From Ancylobacter oerskovii (GTDB taxonomy: Bacteria > Pseudomonadota > Alphaproteobacteria > Rhizobiales > Xanthobacteraceae): a stretch of 64,000 bases of DNA. The position numbers were made by a program, and so were the translations under genes. Under the pieces are notes generated by a model. It was given only the letters and a program-made list of their open reading frames with translations, was not told the origin of the DNA and did not search any database. This document shows, piece after piece, positions 11,159 through 21,314 of the stretch. The stretch covers positions 124,001-188,000 of the forward strand of contig NZ_JAHBGB010000027.1 in assembly GCF_018390555.1 (NCBI RefSeq). The letters are read 5' to 3'. How positions within the stretch are numbered: the first letter of the stretch is position 1; each line of letters opens with the position of its first letter.

Positions 11159-12049
11159 TCACGCGTCGGGGGCGACGGTGTGGCCGGCGAGCAGCTCGAG
11201 CGCCTTGACCAGCGCCGAGTGATCCAGCGCCGCGCCGCCCTGCGCCGCCACCGCGCTGAACAGCTGCTGCGCCACCGCCGTCGCCGGCAGCGACATTTCG
11301 AGCTGGCGCGCCCCGGTCAGAGCCAGGTTCAGGTCCTTCTGGTGCAGCTCGATGCGGAAGCCGGGCGCGAAGGTCCGCTTGACGATCCGCTCGCCATGCA
11401 CTTCCAGAATGCGCGAATTGGCGAAGCCGCCCATCAGCGCCTGGCGCACCTTGGCCGGATCGGCGCCGGCCTTGGAGGCGAACAGCAGCGCTTCCGACAC
11501 CGCGAGGATGTTCAAGGCCACGATGATCTGGTTCGCCACCTTGGTGGTCTGGCCGTCGCCATTGCCGCCGACCAAAGTGATGTTCTTGCCCATCTTCTCG
11601 AACAGCGGCTTCACCGTCTCGAAGGCCTTCTCCGGGCCGCCGACCATGATGGTGAGCGAGGCCGCCTTGGCGCCGACCTCGCCGCCCGACACCGGGGCGT
11701 CGAGATAGTCGCAGCCGAGAGCGTTGATCTTCTTGGCGTATTCCTTGGTCTCCACCGGGGCGATGGAGGACATGTCGACGACGATCTTGCCCGGGGTCAG
11801 GCCGGCGGCGATGCCGCCCTCGCCGAACAGCGCCGCGCCGACATGCGGGGTATCGGGCACCATGGTGATGACGATGTCGGCCTGCCTGGCCACCTCGGTG
11901 GCGTTGGCGCAGGCGACGCCGCCCTTGCCGGTGAGCTCGGCCGGCACCGGCTTGATGTCGTAGAGATACAGCGTGTGGCCGGCATCGATCAGGTGCCCCG
12001 CCATCGGCGCGCCCATGATACCCAGACCGACAAATCCTACCTTAGCCAT
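11159..12049 (-). CDS. garR: 2-hydroxy-3-oxopropionate (tartronate semialdehyde) reductase
   Basis: Beta-hydroxyacid dehydrogenase that reduces tartronate semialdehyde to D-glycerate. The Rossmann motif GLGIMGAPMAGHL is at the N-terminus, the substrate-site DAPVSGGEVGA lies near residue 120, and the catalytic lysine is in TTKVANQI near residue 169. The chosen ATG at 12049 follows a GAGG-type binding site; a TTG two codons upstream is less likely. It lies directly downstream of an HpaI-type aldolase, which makes tartronate semialdehyde as a product likely. The family also includes 3-hydroxyisobutyrate dehydrogenase, but context favours GarR. Confidence 0.88.
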   Translation of the reverse strand: MAKVGFVGLGIMGAPMAGHLIDAGHTLYLYDIKPVPAELTGKGGVACANATEVARQADIVITMVPDTPHVGAALFGEGGIAAGLTPGKIVVDMSSIAPVETKEYAKKINALGCDYLDAPVSGGEVGAKAASLTIMVGGPEKAFETVKPLFEKMGKNITLVGGNGDGQTTKVANQIIVALNILAVSEALLFASKAGADPAKVRQALMGGFANSRILEVHGERIVKRTFAPGFRIELHQKDLNLALTGARQLEMSLPATAVAQQLFSAVAAQGGAALDHSALVKALELLAGHTVAPDA

Positions 12050-12085
12050 CGTCAAATCCTCACATCGTTCTGAAACCAGCGACGG

Positions 12086-12850
12086 TTACGCCTTGAATTT
12101 CTTGGCAATCGCCTCGGTCGAGCGCGCGAGCAGGCCAGTGTCGATGCCCACTGCCGTGAAGGTGCAGCCGGCCGCCATGTAGCGGCGCGCCAGCCCCTCG
12201 TCCCCGGTGAGGATGCCGGCCGGCTTGCCGGCGGCGACGATGCGGCGGATGGTCTTCTCGATCAGCTCGACGATGACCGGGTTGCCCTGATCGCCGAGAT
12301 AGCCGAGATCGGCCGACAGGTCGCCCGGCCCGATGAACAGGCCGTCAATGCCCGGCACCGCGGCGATGGCCTCCAGATTGTCAAGGCTCTGCTGCGTCTC
12401 GATCTGCACCATGAGGCACAGTTCCTCATGCGCGCGGTGGTGATAGTTCTTCACCCGGCCGAAGCGGGTCGCTCGCGAGGCGCCGGCAAAGCCGCGCACC
12501 CCGTCCGGCGCGAAGCGGGTGGCCGCCACCACCGCCTGCGCCTGCTCCACGGTCTCGACCATCGGCACGAGGAAGCTGAGGGTGCCGATGTCGAGATAGC
12601 GCTTCATGACGATGGGATCGTTCACCGGGATGCGCACGACCGGATGCGTGGTCTCGCCCGCCATCGCCTGCAGCTGCGCCATGATGCCCGGCACGTCGTT
12701 GGGCGCGTGCTCGGCGTCGAGCAGCAGCCAGTCGAAGCCGGAGCCGGCAAGGATCTCGGTGGCGGTGGGGCTCGCCATGGAGTTCCAGAAGCCGATCTGC
12801 TGCTGGCCGGCCAGGATGGCGCGCTTGAAGGTATTGACGGGCAGGTCCAC
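12086..12850 (-). CDS. garL: HpcH/HpaI aldolase family protein, probably 5-keto-4-deoxy-D-glucarate aldolase
   Basis: Metal-dependent class II aldolase that would split 2-keto-3-deoxy (or 5-keto-4-deoxy) sugar acids into pyruvate plus an aldehyde. Visible family features: IGFWNSMASP, the active-site LLLDAEHAPND, and metal-binding MVQIETQQSL with FIGPGDLSADLG. It starts at GTG 12850 with AGGA eight bases before it. Gene order (permease, aldolase, reductase, all minus strand) suggests cleavage to pyruvate and tartronate semialdehyde. HpaI relatives act on several keto acids, so the exact substrate is not settled by sequence. Confidence 0.82.
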   Translation of the reverse strand: MDLPVNTFKRAILAGQQQIGFWNSMASPTATEILAGSGFDWLLLDAEHAPNDVPGIMAQLQAMAGETTHPVVRIPVNDPIVMKRYLDIGTLSFLVPMVETVEQAQAVVAATRFAPDGVRGFAGASRATRFGRVKNYHHRAHEELCLMVQIETQQSLDNLEAIAAVPGIDGLFIGPGDLSADLGYLGDQGNPVIVELIEKTIRRIVAAGKPAGILTGDEGLARRYMAAGCTFTAVGIDTGLLARSTEAIAKKFKA

Positions 12851-12899
12851 GGGACGTCCTTTCGGGTAGTCGCAGAAGGGGATGAGGTCGGCGCGCCCG

Positions 12900-14399
12900 C
12901 TATTCGGCGAGCGCCTGCTTGCGGGTCTTCAGCACCGCCGGGGAAAGCATGGCGAGCAGCATCACCGCGACCACGCCGAGCAGCACGGCGCTGATCGGCC
13001 GGGTGAGGAACACCGACGGATCGCCATCGGAGAGCTGCATGGCGCGGCGAAAATTCTCCTCCAACTGCGGGCCGAGCACGAGACCGAGCAGCAGCGGCGC
13101 CGGCTCGACGCCGACCTTGATGAAGAAGTAGCCGACCACCGCGCAGCCCAGCATCAACCAGACATTGAAGGCGCTGTTGGAGATGCCGTAGGTGCCGATG
13201 CAGCAGAACAGAACGATGGCGGGGAACAGCAGCCGGTAGGGGATCTTCAGCATCGACACCCACAGCCCGACCAGCGGCAGGTTGATGATCAGCAGCATCA
13301 GGTTACCGGTCCACATCGAGGCGATGACGCCCCAGACCAGCTGCGGCTGCTCGGTCATCACCTGCGGGCCGGGCTGGATGCCCTGCATCATCAGGGCACC
13401 GATCATCAGCGCCATCAACGCATTGGCGGGAATGCCCAGCGTCAGCAGCGGGATGAACGAGGTCTGCGCGCCGGCATTGTTGGCAGCCTCCGGGCCGGCG
13501 ACGCCCTCGATGGCGCCCTTGCCGAAGCGCGAGGGATCCTTCGCCACCTTTTTTTCCAGCGCATAGGCGGTGAAGGGCGGCAGCGCCGCGCCGCCGCCCG
13601 GCAGCACGCCGAGCGCCGAGCCGATAAAGGTGCCGCGCAACATGGCGGGGAACGCCGCCTTGAGGTCGGCGCGCGAGGGAATGAGGTCGCGCAGCTTCTG
13701 GCTCACCACCTGCCGCACTTCCGGGCGCTCGAGATTGGCGATGATCTCGGCGAGGCCGAACATGCCCATCGCCACCGGCACGAAGTCGAGGCCATCCGCC
13801 AGCGCCGGCACGCCGAAGGTCATGCGGGCGATGCCCGAGTTCACATCGATGCCCACCGTGCCGATCAGGAGGCCGAGGAACACCATGGCCAGCGACTTCG
13901 CCACCGAACCGTGCGCCAGGATCACCGCCGCGAACAGGCCGAGCACCAAGAGGCTGAAATATTCCACCGCGGTGAATTTCAGGGCGAGCGCCGCCAGCGG
14001 CAGGCTCAGCACCGCGATGACGATGGTCGCCACCGTGCCGGCGAAGAAGGAGGAGATGGCGGCGATGGCGAGCGCCGGGCCGGCCCTGCCCTGCTTGGCC
14101 ATCTCATGGCCGTCGAGGCAGGTGACGACCGAGGACGTCTCGCCCGGCACGTTGACCAGGATCGCCGTGGTCGAGCCGCCATATTGCGCGCCGTAGAAGA
14201 TGCCGGCGAGCATGATCAGCGCCGAGGCCGGTTCCAGCCCGAAGGTGAAGGGCAGCAGCAGCGCCACGGTGGGGATCGGCCCGATGCCCGGCAGCACGCC
14301 GATGGCGGTGCCGATGACGACGCCGATCAGGCAATAGATCAGGTTGTTCCACTGCAGGGCGGTGGAGAGGCCGAGCAGCAGGTTGTCGAACAGTTCCAT
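12900..14399 (-). CDS. tctA: Tripartite tricarboxylate transporter large permease TctA
   Basis: Large membrane subunit (499 residues, about 11-12 hydrophobic segments) of a TTT-family proton- or sodium-coupled acid importer. Family signatures are GVLPGIGPIPTVALLLPF near residue 40 and YGAQYGGSTTAILVNVPGE near residue 70. A second conserved GVLPGGGA motif lies in the C-terminal half. It follows tctB by 16 bases and precedes the aldolase by 49 bases, so transporter and enzymes probably share a transcript. The substrate is inferred to be an aldaric acid or similar diacid. Confidence 0.93.
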   Translation of the reverse strand: MELFDNLLLGLSTALQWNNLIYCLIGVVIGTAIGVLPGIGPIPTVALLLPFTFGLEPASALIMLAGIFYGAQYGGSTTAILVNVPGETSSVVTCLDGHEMAKQGRAGPALAIAAISSFFAGTVATIVIAVLSLPLAALALKFTAVEYFSLLVLGLFAAVILAHGSVAKSLAMVFLGLLIGTVGIDVNSGIARMTFGVPALADGLDFVPVAMGMFGLAEIIANLERPEVRQVVSQKLRDLIPSRADLKAAFPAMLRGTFIGSALGVLPGGGAALPPFTAYALEKKVAKDPSRFGKGAIEGVAGPEAANNAGAQTSFIPLLTLGIPANALMALMIGALMMQGIQPGPQVMTEQPQLVWGVIASMWTGNLMLLIINLPLVGLWVSMLKIPYRLLFPAIVLFCCIGTYGISNSAFNVWLMLGCAVVGYFFIKVGVEPAPLLLGLVLGPQLEENFRRAMQLSDGDPSVFLTRPISAVLLGVVAVMLLAMLSPAVLKTRKQALAE

Positions 14400-14415
14400 G
14401 GCGTGCCTGCGCTGC

Positions 14416-14865
14416 TCACCAGGGCCAGATCGCCACCGGCAAAGCGAGCGCCTTCACGAAGAGAAGGACCGCGCCGGCGGTGACGAACAGGCCGAACAGG
14501 ATGACTTCGAAGAAGCGGCTCTCGCGGCTGGCAACCGCCGCGATGACGATGGCGGCAAAAGATGCCGCCGCCAGGCCGGCGCTCTCGATCAGCAGCGCGA
14601 ACACCCCGACCGAGACTCCGATGCCGAGGATCGGGCGCAGTTGCACCCGCTCTATGCCGGCATGGGCACGCACCAGCCCCCGCCCGGCAAAGAACAGGCC
14701 GAAGCCGAGCAGCACCAGCGCGATGGCACGCGGCATGTAGCCCGGCCCCATATCGGCCGCGGTGCCGCCGGCGAGCCGCCAGGTGGCGGCGAAGGTGCCC
14801 GCCGCCACCGCGATGAGGAAGACGCCGAACAGCAGGTCCGGCCAGTCGAACCGACGTCCGGTCAC
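14416..14865 (-). CDS. tctB: Tripartite tricarboxylate transporter small permease TctB
   Basis: Small membrane subunit of the TTT transporter, 149 residues with four hydrophobic stretches (for example LLFGVFLIAVAAGTFAA and ILFGLFVTAGAVLLFVKA). Sequence conservation in this family is low, so the call rests on size, topology and its place between tctC and tctA. The start is GTG at 14865. The short linker PGYMPRAIALVL, typical of TctB, is present near residue 40. Confidence 0.88.
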   Translation of the reverse strand: MTGRRFDWPDLLFGVFLIAVAAGTFAATWRLAGGTAADMGPGYMPRAIALVLLGFGLFFAGRGLVRAHAGIERVQLRPILGIGVSVGVFALLIESAGLAAASFAAIVIAAVASRESRFFEVILFGLFVTAGAVLLFVKALALPVAIWPW

Positions 14866-14880
14866 GATACCGCTCCGCGA

Positions 14881-15855
14881 TCAGTTGGTCTTGATGTCGG
14901 CGGCGCGGACGATGTCGCCCCAGCTCTTGATATTGGTGGCGAGCCAGCTTTTCACCGCCTCCGGCGTGCCGGGGCGCACCGAGCCGCCCTGCTCGGCGAC
15001 CTTGGCCTGGATCTCCGGCATGGCGAGGATCTTGTTGAGCTCGGCATTGAGCTTGGCGACCACTTCCGGCGGAGTCTTGCCGGTGGTGAGCAGGCCCTGC
15101 CAGGTGCCGGCGTCGTCGAGCGGCAGCTTGGCCTGCTTGAAGGTCTCGACATCCGGCAGCGCGGCGAGCCGTTCGTCGCCGGTGACTGCGATGCCGGTGA
15201 GCTGCTTGTTGGTCACGAAGGGCAGCGTCGCGGTGGCGCCGTTGATGATGACGTTGCTCTCGCCGGAGACCACGGCGCGCGAGGCGGCGGCGCCCCCCTT
15301 ATAGGGGACGTTCTTCCAGTCGATGCCGAGATGGCGGGCGAGCGCGACCGCGGTGATGTGGTTGAGCGCGCCGACGCCGGAATTGGCCACGGCCAGCTTG
15401 CCGGGGTTGGCCTTGGCATAGGCGACCAGCTCAGGAACGTTCTTGGCCGGCACCGAGGGGTTCACCGCCAGCACATAGGGGCCGAACATCACCATGCCGA
15501 CCGGGGCGAGGTCGTTCTCGACATTGTAGGAGAGGTCGGGAAACAGGCTCGGCGCCACGGCGAGCGAGCCGATATCCATCAGCAGCAAGGTGTGGCCGTC
15601 CGGCTTCGCCTTGGCAACGCTGTCGGCGCCGATATTGCCGGCCGCGCCGGGCTTGTTCTCGACCACCACCGGCTGGCCGACGGCTTCCGAGAGCTTCGGC
15701 GCGATCAGGCGGGCGAGGATGTCCGAGGTGCCGCCGGGCGCGAAGGGCACCACGATGCGGACGGGACGCTCGAATTGCTGGGCGCCGGCAAGGGCCGGGA
15801 CGAGCGCGGTAAAGGCAAGGGCGGCAGCGGCCGCCTTCAGCAGGCGAAGGCTCAT
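14881..15855 (-). CDS. tctC: Tripartite tricarboxylate transporter substrate-binding protein (Bug family)
   Basis: Periplasmic binding protein that captures the acid for TctAB. A signal peptide (MSLRLLKAAAAALAFTALVP, cleavage after AGA near residue 24) precedes the mature Bug fold. The family motif RIVVPFAPGGTSDILAR is near residue 35, followed by VENKPGAAGNIGAD. The start at 15855 is preferred over an upstream in-frame start because the signal peptide begins there. It is the first gene of the minus-strand operon and is divergent from a LysR regulator. Ligand cannot be read from the sequence. Confidence 0.92.
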   Translation of the reverse strand: MSLRLLKAAAAALAFTALVPALAGAQQFERPVRIVVPFAPGGTSDILARLIAPKLSEAVGQPVVVENKPGAAGNIGADSVAKAKPDGHTLLLMDIGSLAVAPSLFPDLSYNVENDLAPVGMVMFGPYVLAVNPSVPAKNVPELVAYAKANPGKLAVANSGVGALNHITAVALARHLGIDWKNVPYKGGAAASRAVVSGESNVIINGATATLPFVTNKQLTGIAVTGDERLAALPDVETFKQAKLPLDDAGTWQGLLTTGKTPPEVVAKLNAELNKILAMPEIQAKVAEQGGSVRPGTPEAVKSWLATNIKSWGDIVRAADIKTN

Positions 15856-15932
15856 TGGCGTGTCCTCCAAAAAGGGCGAAGGGGCGTCGATGCGCCTCTT
15901 GGATCATTGGGAGGCCGATGCAGGCTTCCATG

Positions 15933-15990
15933 GAACAATCTAGGTTATGTTCGATGCTACAATGAGTTGTTTTCGGCATTGATTGATGCC
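15933..15990. promoter_or_regulatory. Divergent promoter region with two inverted repeats, candidate LysR operators
   Basis: In the 147-bp gap between tctC and the LysR gene lie two dyads: GAACA-N10-TGTTC at 15933-15952 and GGCAT-N6-ATGCC at 15975-15990, the second ending 12 bases before the LysR start codon. The region is markedly A/T-rich compared with its surroundings. Position and shape fit autoregulation by the LysR protein and control of tctCBA. No footprint evidence is available. Confidence 0.45.
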
Positions 15991-16002
15991 ATTTTTGGAT
16001 CG

Positions 16003-16905
16003 ATGTTCGAACTCAGCCATCTCCGCTGCTTCGTCGCCGTCGCCGAGGAACTGCACTTCGGCCGTGCCGCCGCGCGGCTCAACCTCACCCAGCCGCCGCT
16101 CAGCCGGCAGATCCAGCTGCTGGAACATGCGCTCGACGTGCGCCTGCTCGATCGCACCAGCCGCTCGGTGGCGCTGACGCGGGCGGGGCACAATTTCCTG
16201 CCGGAAGCCCGCCGGCTGCTGCGCCTCGCCGAGGGAGCGGCGCTCGCCGCCCGGCGCACCGCCAGCGGCGAGGCCGGCGCCCTCACCCTCGGTTTCACCG
16301 CCGCGTCCGGCTACGAATTCCTGCCGCGCCTCATCAAGGCCTTCCGCGCCGAGGCACCGGACATCGACCTCGTCCTGAAGGAGATGGTCTCCACCGACCA
16401 GTTCGAGTCGCTCGCGGCCGGCCGCATCGATGTCGGGCTGGTCCGCCCGACATTCAACCGGCGGGAGCTGCAATCGCTCTGCGTGGTGCGCGAGCCCCTC
16501 ATGCTGGCGGCTCCCGAGGAGCATCCCCTCGCCACGACGCCGGAAGTCCGGCTGGCCGACCTGGAACGCCACGCGCTGGTGACGTACTCCCCCTACGAGG
16601 CGCGCTATTTCTACGATCTCGTCGCGACGCTGTTCGCCTCGGCGGCGATCACCCCGCACTACACCCAGCACATCAGCCAGGTGCATTCGATCCTGGGCTT
16701 GGTGAAGGCCGGCATCGGCCTCGCCCTGGTGCCGCGCGCGGCCCGAAATCTCGGCTTCGACGGGGTGGTGCTGCGTCCCCTCGACCTCGATGTGGGTTCC
16801 ATCGTCGAATTGCATGCGGTCTGGCGGCCGGCGAATGCCAACCCCGCCATCGCGACCCTGCACCGGACGCTGAACCGGCTCGCCGACAGCGCCGCGCCGG
16901 CCTGA
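16003..16905 (+). CDS. LysR-family transcriptional regulator
   Basis: DNA-binding regulator of 300 residues. The N-terminal winged helix shows LRCFVAVAEELHFGRAAARL and NLTQPPLSRQIQLLE (residues about 5-45), and a type 2 periplasmic-binding-like effector domain follows. The frame is open far upstream, but ATG 16003 matches the family N-terminus exactly. It is divergent from tctC and likely controls the tctCBA-aldolase-reductase operon in response to the imported acid or an intermediate. Effector unknown. Confidence 0.9.
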   Translation: MFELSHLRCFVAVAEELHFGRAAARLNLTQPPLSRQIQLLEHALDVRLLDRTSRSVALTRAGHNFLPEARRLLRLAEGAALAARRTASGEAGALTLGFTAASGYEFLPRLIKAFRAEAPDIDLVLKEMVSTDQFESLAAGRIDVGLVRPTFNRRELQSLCVVREPLMLAAPEEHPLATTPEVRLADLERHALVTYSPYEARYFYDLVATLFASAAITPHYTQHISQVHSILGLVKAGIGLALVPRAARNLGFDGVVLRPLDLDVGSIVELHAVWRPANANPAIATLHRTLNRLADSAAPA

Positions 16906-16924
16906 GGCGCGGCGGCAGCGGCCG

Positions 16925-18919
<1,995 letters not shown>

Positions 18920-19030
18920 CGGCGTCCTCCAGGATTTTATGCTTTTCGGCGAGTGTTGCCCCGAACGGTGGACCCGGCAAGCAAATGCCTTGCGGCAGCG
19001 CACAAGCGGCCGGCCCCGGATTGCGGGGCC

Positions 19031-19071
19031 GGCGCCACAGCTGTGGCGCCGCGTGCAACAGCTGTGGCGCC
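19031..19071. promoter_or_regulatory. Palindromic upstream activating sites for AcoR
   Basis: A perfect 20-bp palindrome (GGCGCCACAG and its inverse) lies at 19031-19050. A second copy keeping ACAGCTGTGGCGCC follows at 19058-19071, with its dyad centre 21 bp from the first, two helical turns. The sites sit about 110-120 bp upstream of the sigma-54 promoter, the usual distance for an enhancer-binding protein. Confidence 0.7.
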
Positions 19072-19146
19072 GCCGCCTCAGGTGGAACGGGAACCCACCG
19101 ATCAGCAATATCTTTTAAAATCAATTAGTTATGTGAAAAACGCGAA

Positions 19147-19162
19147 TTGGCCCGCGGCTTGC
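19147..19162 (+). promoter_or_regulatory. Sigma-54 (-24/-12) promoter of the aco operon
   Basis: TTGGCCCGCGGCTTGC matches the -24 GG and -12 GC elements with the required 12-base register. It lies 44 bases upstream of the acoX start, downstream of the palindromes and next to the sigma-54 activator gene, so three independent context points agree. Confidence 0.8.
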
Positions 19163-19205
19163 GGAAGCCTTGGCAAAACAAAATGCGCCAAGGGAAGGAA
19201 GCCGG

Positions 19206-20237
19206 ATGACGCCGAAGGTCGGCATTATCGCCAATCCGATTTCGGCGCGCGACATACGTCGCGTCGTCGCCAGCGCCAACAGCGTGCAGATCGCCGACCG
19301 CGCCAACATCGTGCTGCGCGCGCTCGCGGCGCTCCGGGCCTGCGGCGTCGAGGAAGCGGTGATGATGCCGGAGCGCGCCGGCATCGCCGGCCATGTGCTG
19401 CGCGGCATCGAGCGCGCGCGGGCCCACGGTGAGGATCGCTTCCCTCGCCTGTCCTTCCTTCCCATGCCCGTCACCGGCACGGTGGAGGATACGCGCCGCG
19501 CCGCCCGGCTGATGGCGGCGGCCGGCGACATCGCCGCGATCATCGTGCTCGGCGGCGACGGCACCCACCGCGCGGTGGTCGGCGGCTGCGGCAGCGTGCC
19601 GGTCGCCGGCATCTCCACCGGCACCAACAACGCCTTTCCCGAGCATCGCGAGCCGACCATCACCGGCCTCGCCACCGGGCTGGCGGCGATGGGGCTGGTG
19701 CCGGCCCGCATCGCCTTCGCCGACAACAAGAAGATCGAGGTCAGCCTCGACGGCGCCCCGCCGGAGATCGCGCTGGTCGACGTCGCCATCGTCACCGACC
19801 GCTTCGTCGGCGCCCGGGCGCTGTGGCGCACCGAGACCTTCCGCGAGCTCTACGTCACCTTCGCCGACCCGGAAGTAATCGGCATGGCCGCCATTGCCGG
19901 CCTGATCGAGCCGGTGAGCCGGACGGAAGCCGGAGGGCTCGCGGTGACGCTCGCCCCCACCGCCGCGACGCGGGTGCGCGCGCCCATCGCCCCCGGCCTC
20001 GTCGAGGAGATCGGCATCGAGAGCTGGCGGCGCCTGCCGGCCGGCGCCGTGCTCACCCCCGCGCTGGCCGCCGGCGCCATCGCGCTCGACGGCGAGCGCG
20101 AGCTGTTCTTCGACCCGCACCAGCAGGTCGAGATCCGCCTCGTCGACCGCGCCTTCCACACCGTCGACGTCGCCGCGGTGATGCGCTTCGCGGCCAGGGA
20201 GCACTTGCTGGTCGACCGCCCCCTGGTCGACGCCTGA
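19206..20237 (+). CDS. acoX: AcoX, NAD kinase-like protein of the acetoin operon
   Basis: First gene of the acetoin operon, 343 residues. The N-terminus MTPKVGIIANPISARDIRR and the later motif VLGGDGTHRAV (near residue 118) are those of the ATP-NAD kinase fold. AcoX is regularly found ahead of acoABC in proteobacteria, but its precise role in acetoin cleavage is unclear. ATG 19206 follows a purine-rich site (GGGAAGGAAG); an in-frame start 36 bases upstream is less likely. Confidence 0.85.
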   Translation: MTPKVGIIANPISARDIRRVVASANSVQIADRANIVLRALAALRACGVEEAVMMPERAGIAGHVLRGIERARAHGEDRFPRLSFLPMPVTGTVEDTRRAARLMAAAGDIAAIIVLGGDGTHRAVVGGCGSVPVAGISTGTNNAFPEHREPTITGLATGLAAMGLVPARIAFADNKKIEVSLDGAPPEIALVDVAIVTDRFVGARALWRTETFRELYVTFADPEVIGMAAIAGLIEPVSRTEAGGLAVTLAPTAATRVRAPIAPGLVEEIGIESWRRLPAGAVLTPALAAGAIALDGERELFFDPHQQVEIRLVDRAFHTVDVAAVMRFAAREHLLVDRPLVDA

Positions 20238-20299
20238 ACGCCCGCCGGGAAGACGCCAGCCCACAAGAAACCCGGAAAACCAAGGAGGAACCTACGCCG

Positions 20300-21283
20300 A
20301 TGACCAACAATCCCTTCCCCCTCTCGAAGGACGAACTGCTCGCCGCCTACCGCACCATGCGCACCATCCGCGATTTCGAGGAGCGGCTGCATGTGGAGTT
20401 CGCCAAGGGCGACATTCCCGGCTTCGTCCATCTTTATGCCGGCGAGGAAGCCTGCGCCGCCGGCATCATGATGCACCTCACCGACATCGACCGCATCGCC
20501 TCCACCCATCGCGGCCACGGCCATTGCATCGCCAAGGGCGTCGACGTGCACGAGATGATGGCGGAGATCTACGGCAAGTCGACCGGCGCCTGCCGCGGCA
20601 AGGGCGGCTCCATGCACATCGCCGACCTTTCCAAGGGCATGATGGGCGCCAACGGCATCCTCGGCGCCGGCGCGCCGCTGATCTGCGGCGCCGGCCTCGC
20701 GGCGAAGTTCCGCGGCGACGGTGGGGTGGGCATCACCTTCTTCGGCGACGGCGCCTCCAACCAGGGCACCGTGCTGGAGAGCATGAACCTCGCCGCCATC
20801 TGGAACCTGCCGGTGATCTTCGTGGTGGAGAACAACGGCTACGCGGAATCGACCTCGGTCGAATACGCCACCGCGGTGGATTCCTATGTCGACCGCGCCG
20901 CCGGCTTCGGCCTGCCCGGCGTCACCGTCGACGGCACCGACTTCTTCGCCGTCCACGAGGCGGCGGGCGAGGTGATCCGCCGCGCCCGCGAGGGCGGAGG
21001 GCCGGCACTGCTGGAGTGCAAGACCATCCGCTTCTTCGGCCATTTCGAGGGCGACGCCCAGACCTACAAGGCCAAGGGCGAGAACGACTACAACCGCGAG
21101 AACCGCGACTGTCTCAGGATCTTCGCCAACCGCGTCACCTCCGCCGGCGCGGTGAGCGAGGCGGAGATCTCCCTCGTCGACCGCGAGGTGGCCGCGCTCA
21201 TCGATGCCGCGGTGGAGAGCGCCAAGGGCGCGCCCCTGCCCTCGCCGCGCGAGCTGCTGACCGACGTCTACGTCGCCTACTGA
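20300..21283 (+). CDS. acoA: Acetoin dehydrogenase E1 component, alpha subunit
   Basis: Thiamine-diphosphate-dependent E1 alpha subunit. With AcoB it cleaves acetoin to acetaldehyde and transfers an acetyl group to the lipoyl arm of AcoC. Family features include IRDFEERLHVEFAKGDIPGF near residue 21, HRGHGHCIAKG near 70, and the TPP-binding stretch starting GDGASNQG near residue 149 and ending VVENN near 178. The start follows AGGAGG ten bases upstream. Length 327 residues is standard. Confidence 0.95.
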   Translation: MTNNPFPLSKDELLAAYRTMRTIRDFEERLHVEFAKGDIPGFVHLYAGEEACAAGIMMHLTDIDRIASTHRGHGHCIAKGVDVHEMMAEIYGKSTGACRGKGGSMHIADLSKGMMGANGILGAGAPLICGAGLAAKFRGDGGVGITFFGDGASNQGTVLESMNLAAIWNLPVIFVVENNGYAESTSVEYATAVDSYVDRAAGFGLPGVTVDGTDFFAVHEAAGEVIRRAREGGGPALLECKTIRFFGHFEGDAQTYKAKGENDYNRENRDCLRIFANRVTSAGAVSEAEISLVDREVAALIDAAVESAKGAPLPSPRELLTDVYVAY

Positions 21284-21314
21284 GCTCAAGAAAACAGAAC
21301 CGGAGGAAACCAGA

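Noticed and set aside
14344..16002. Upstream extension of the LysR frame
   Set aside because: It runs antisense through tctC and tctB and is not protein-like; the LysR N-terminus starts at 16003.
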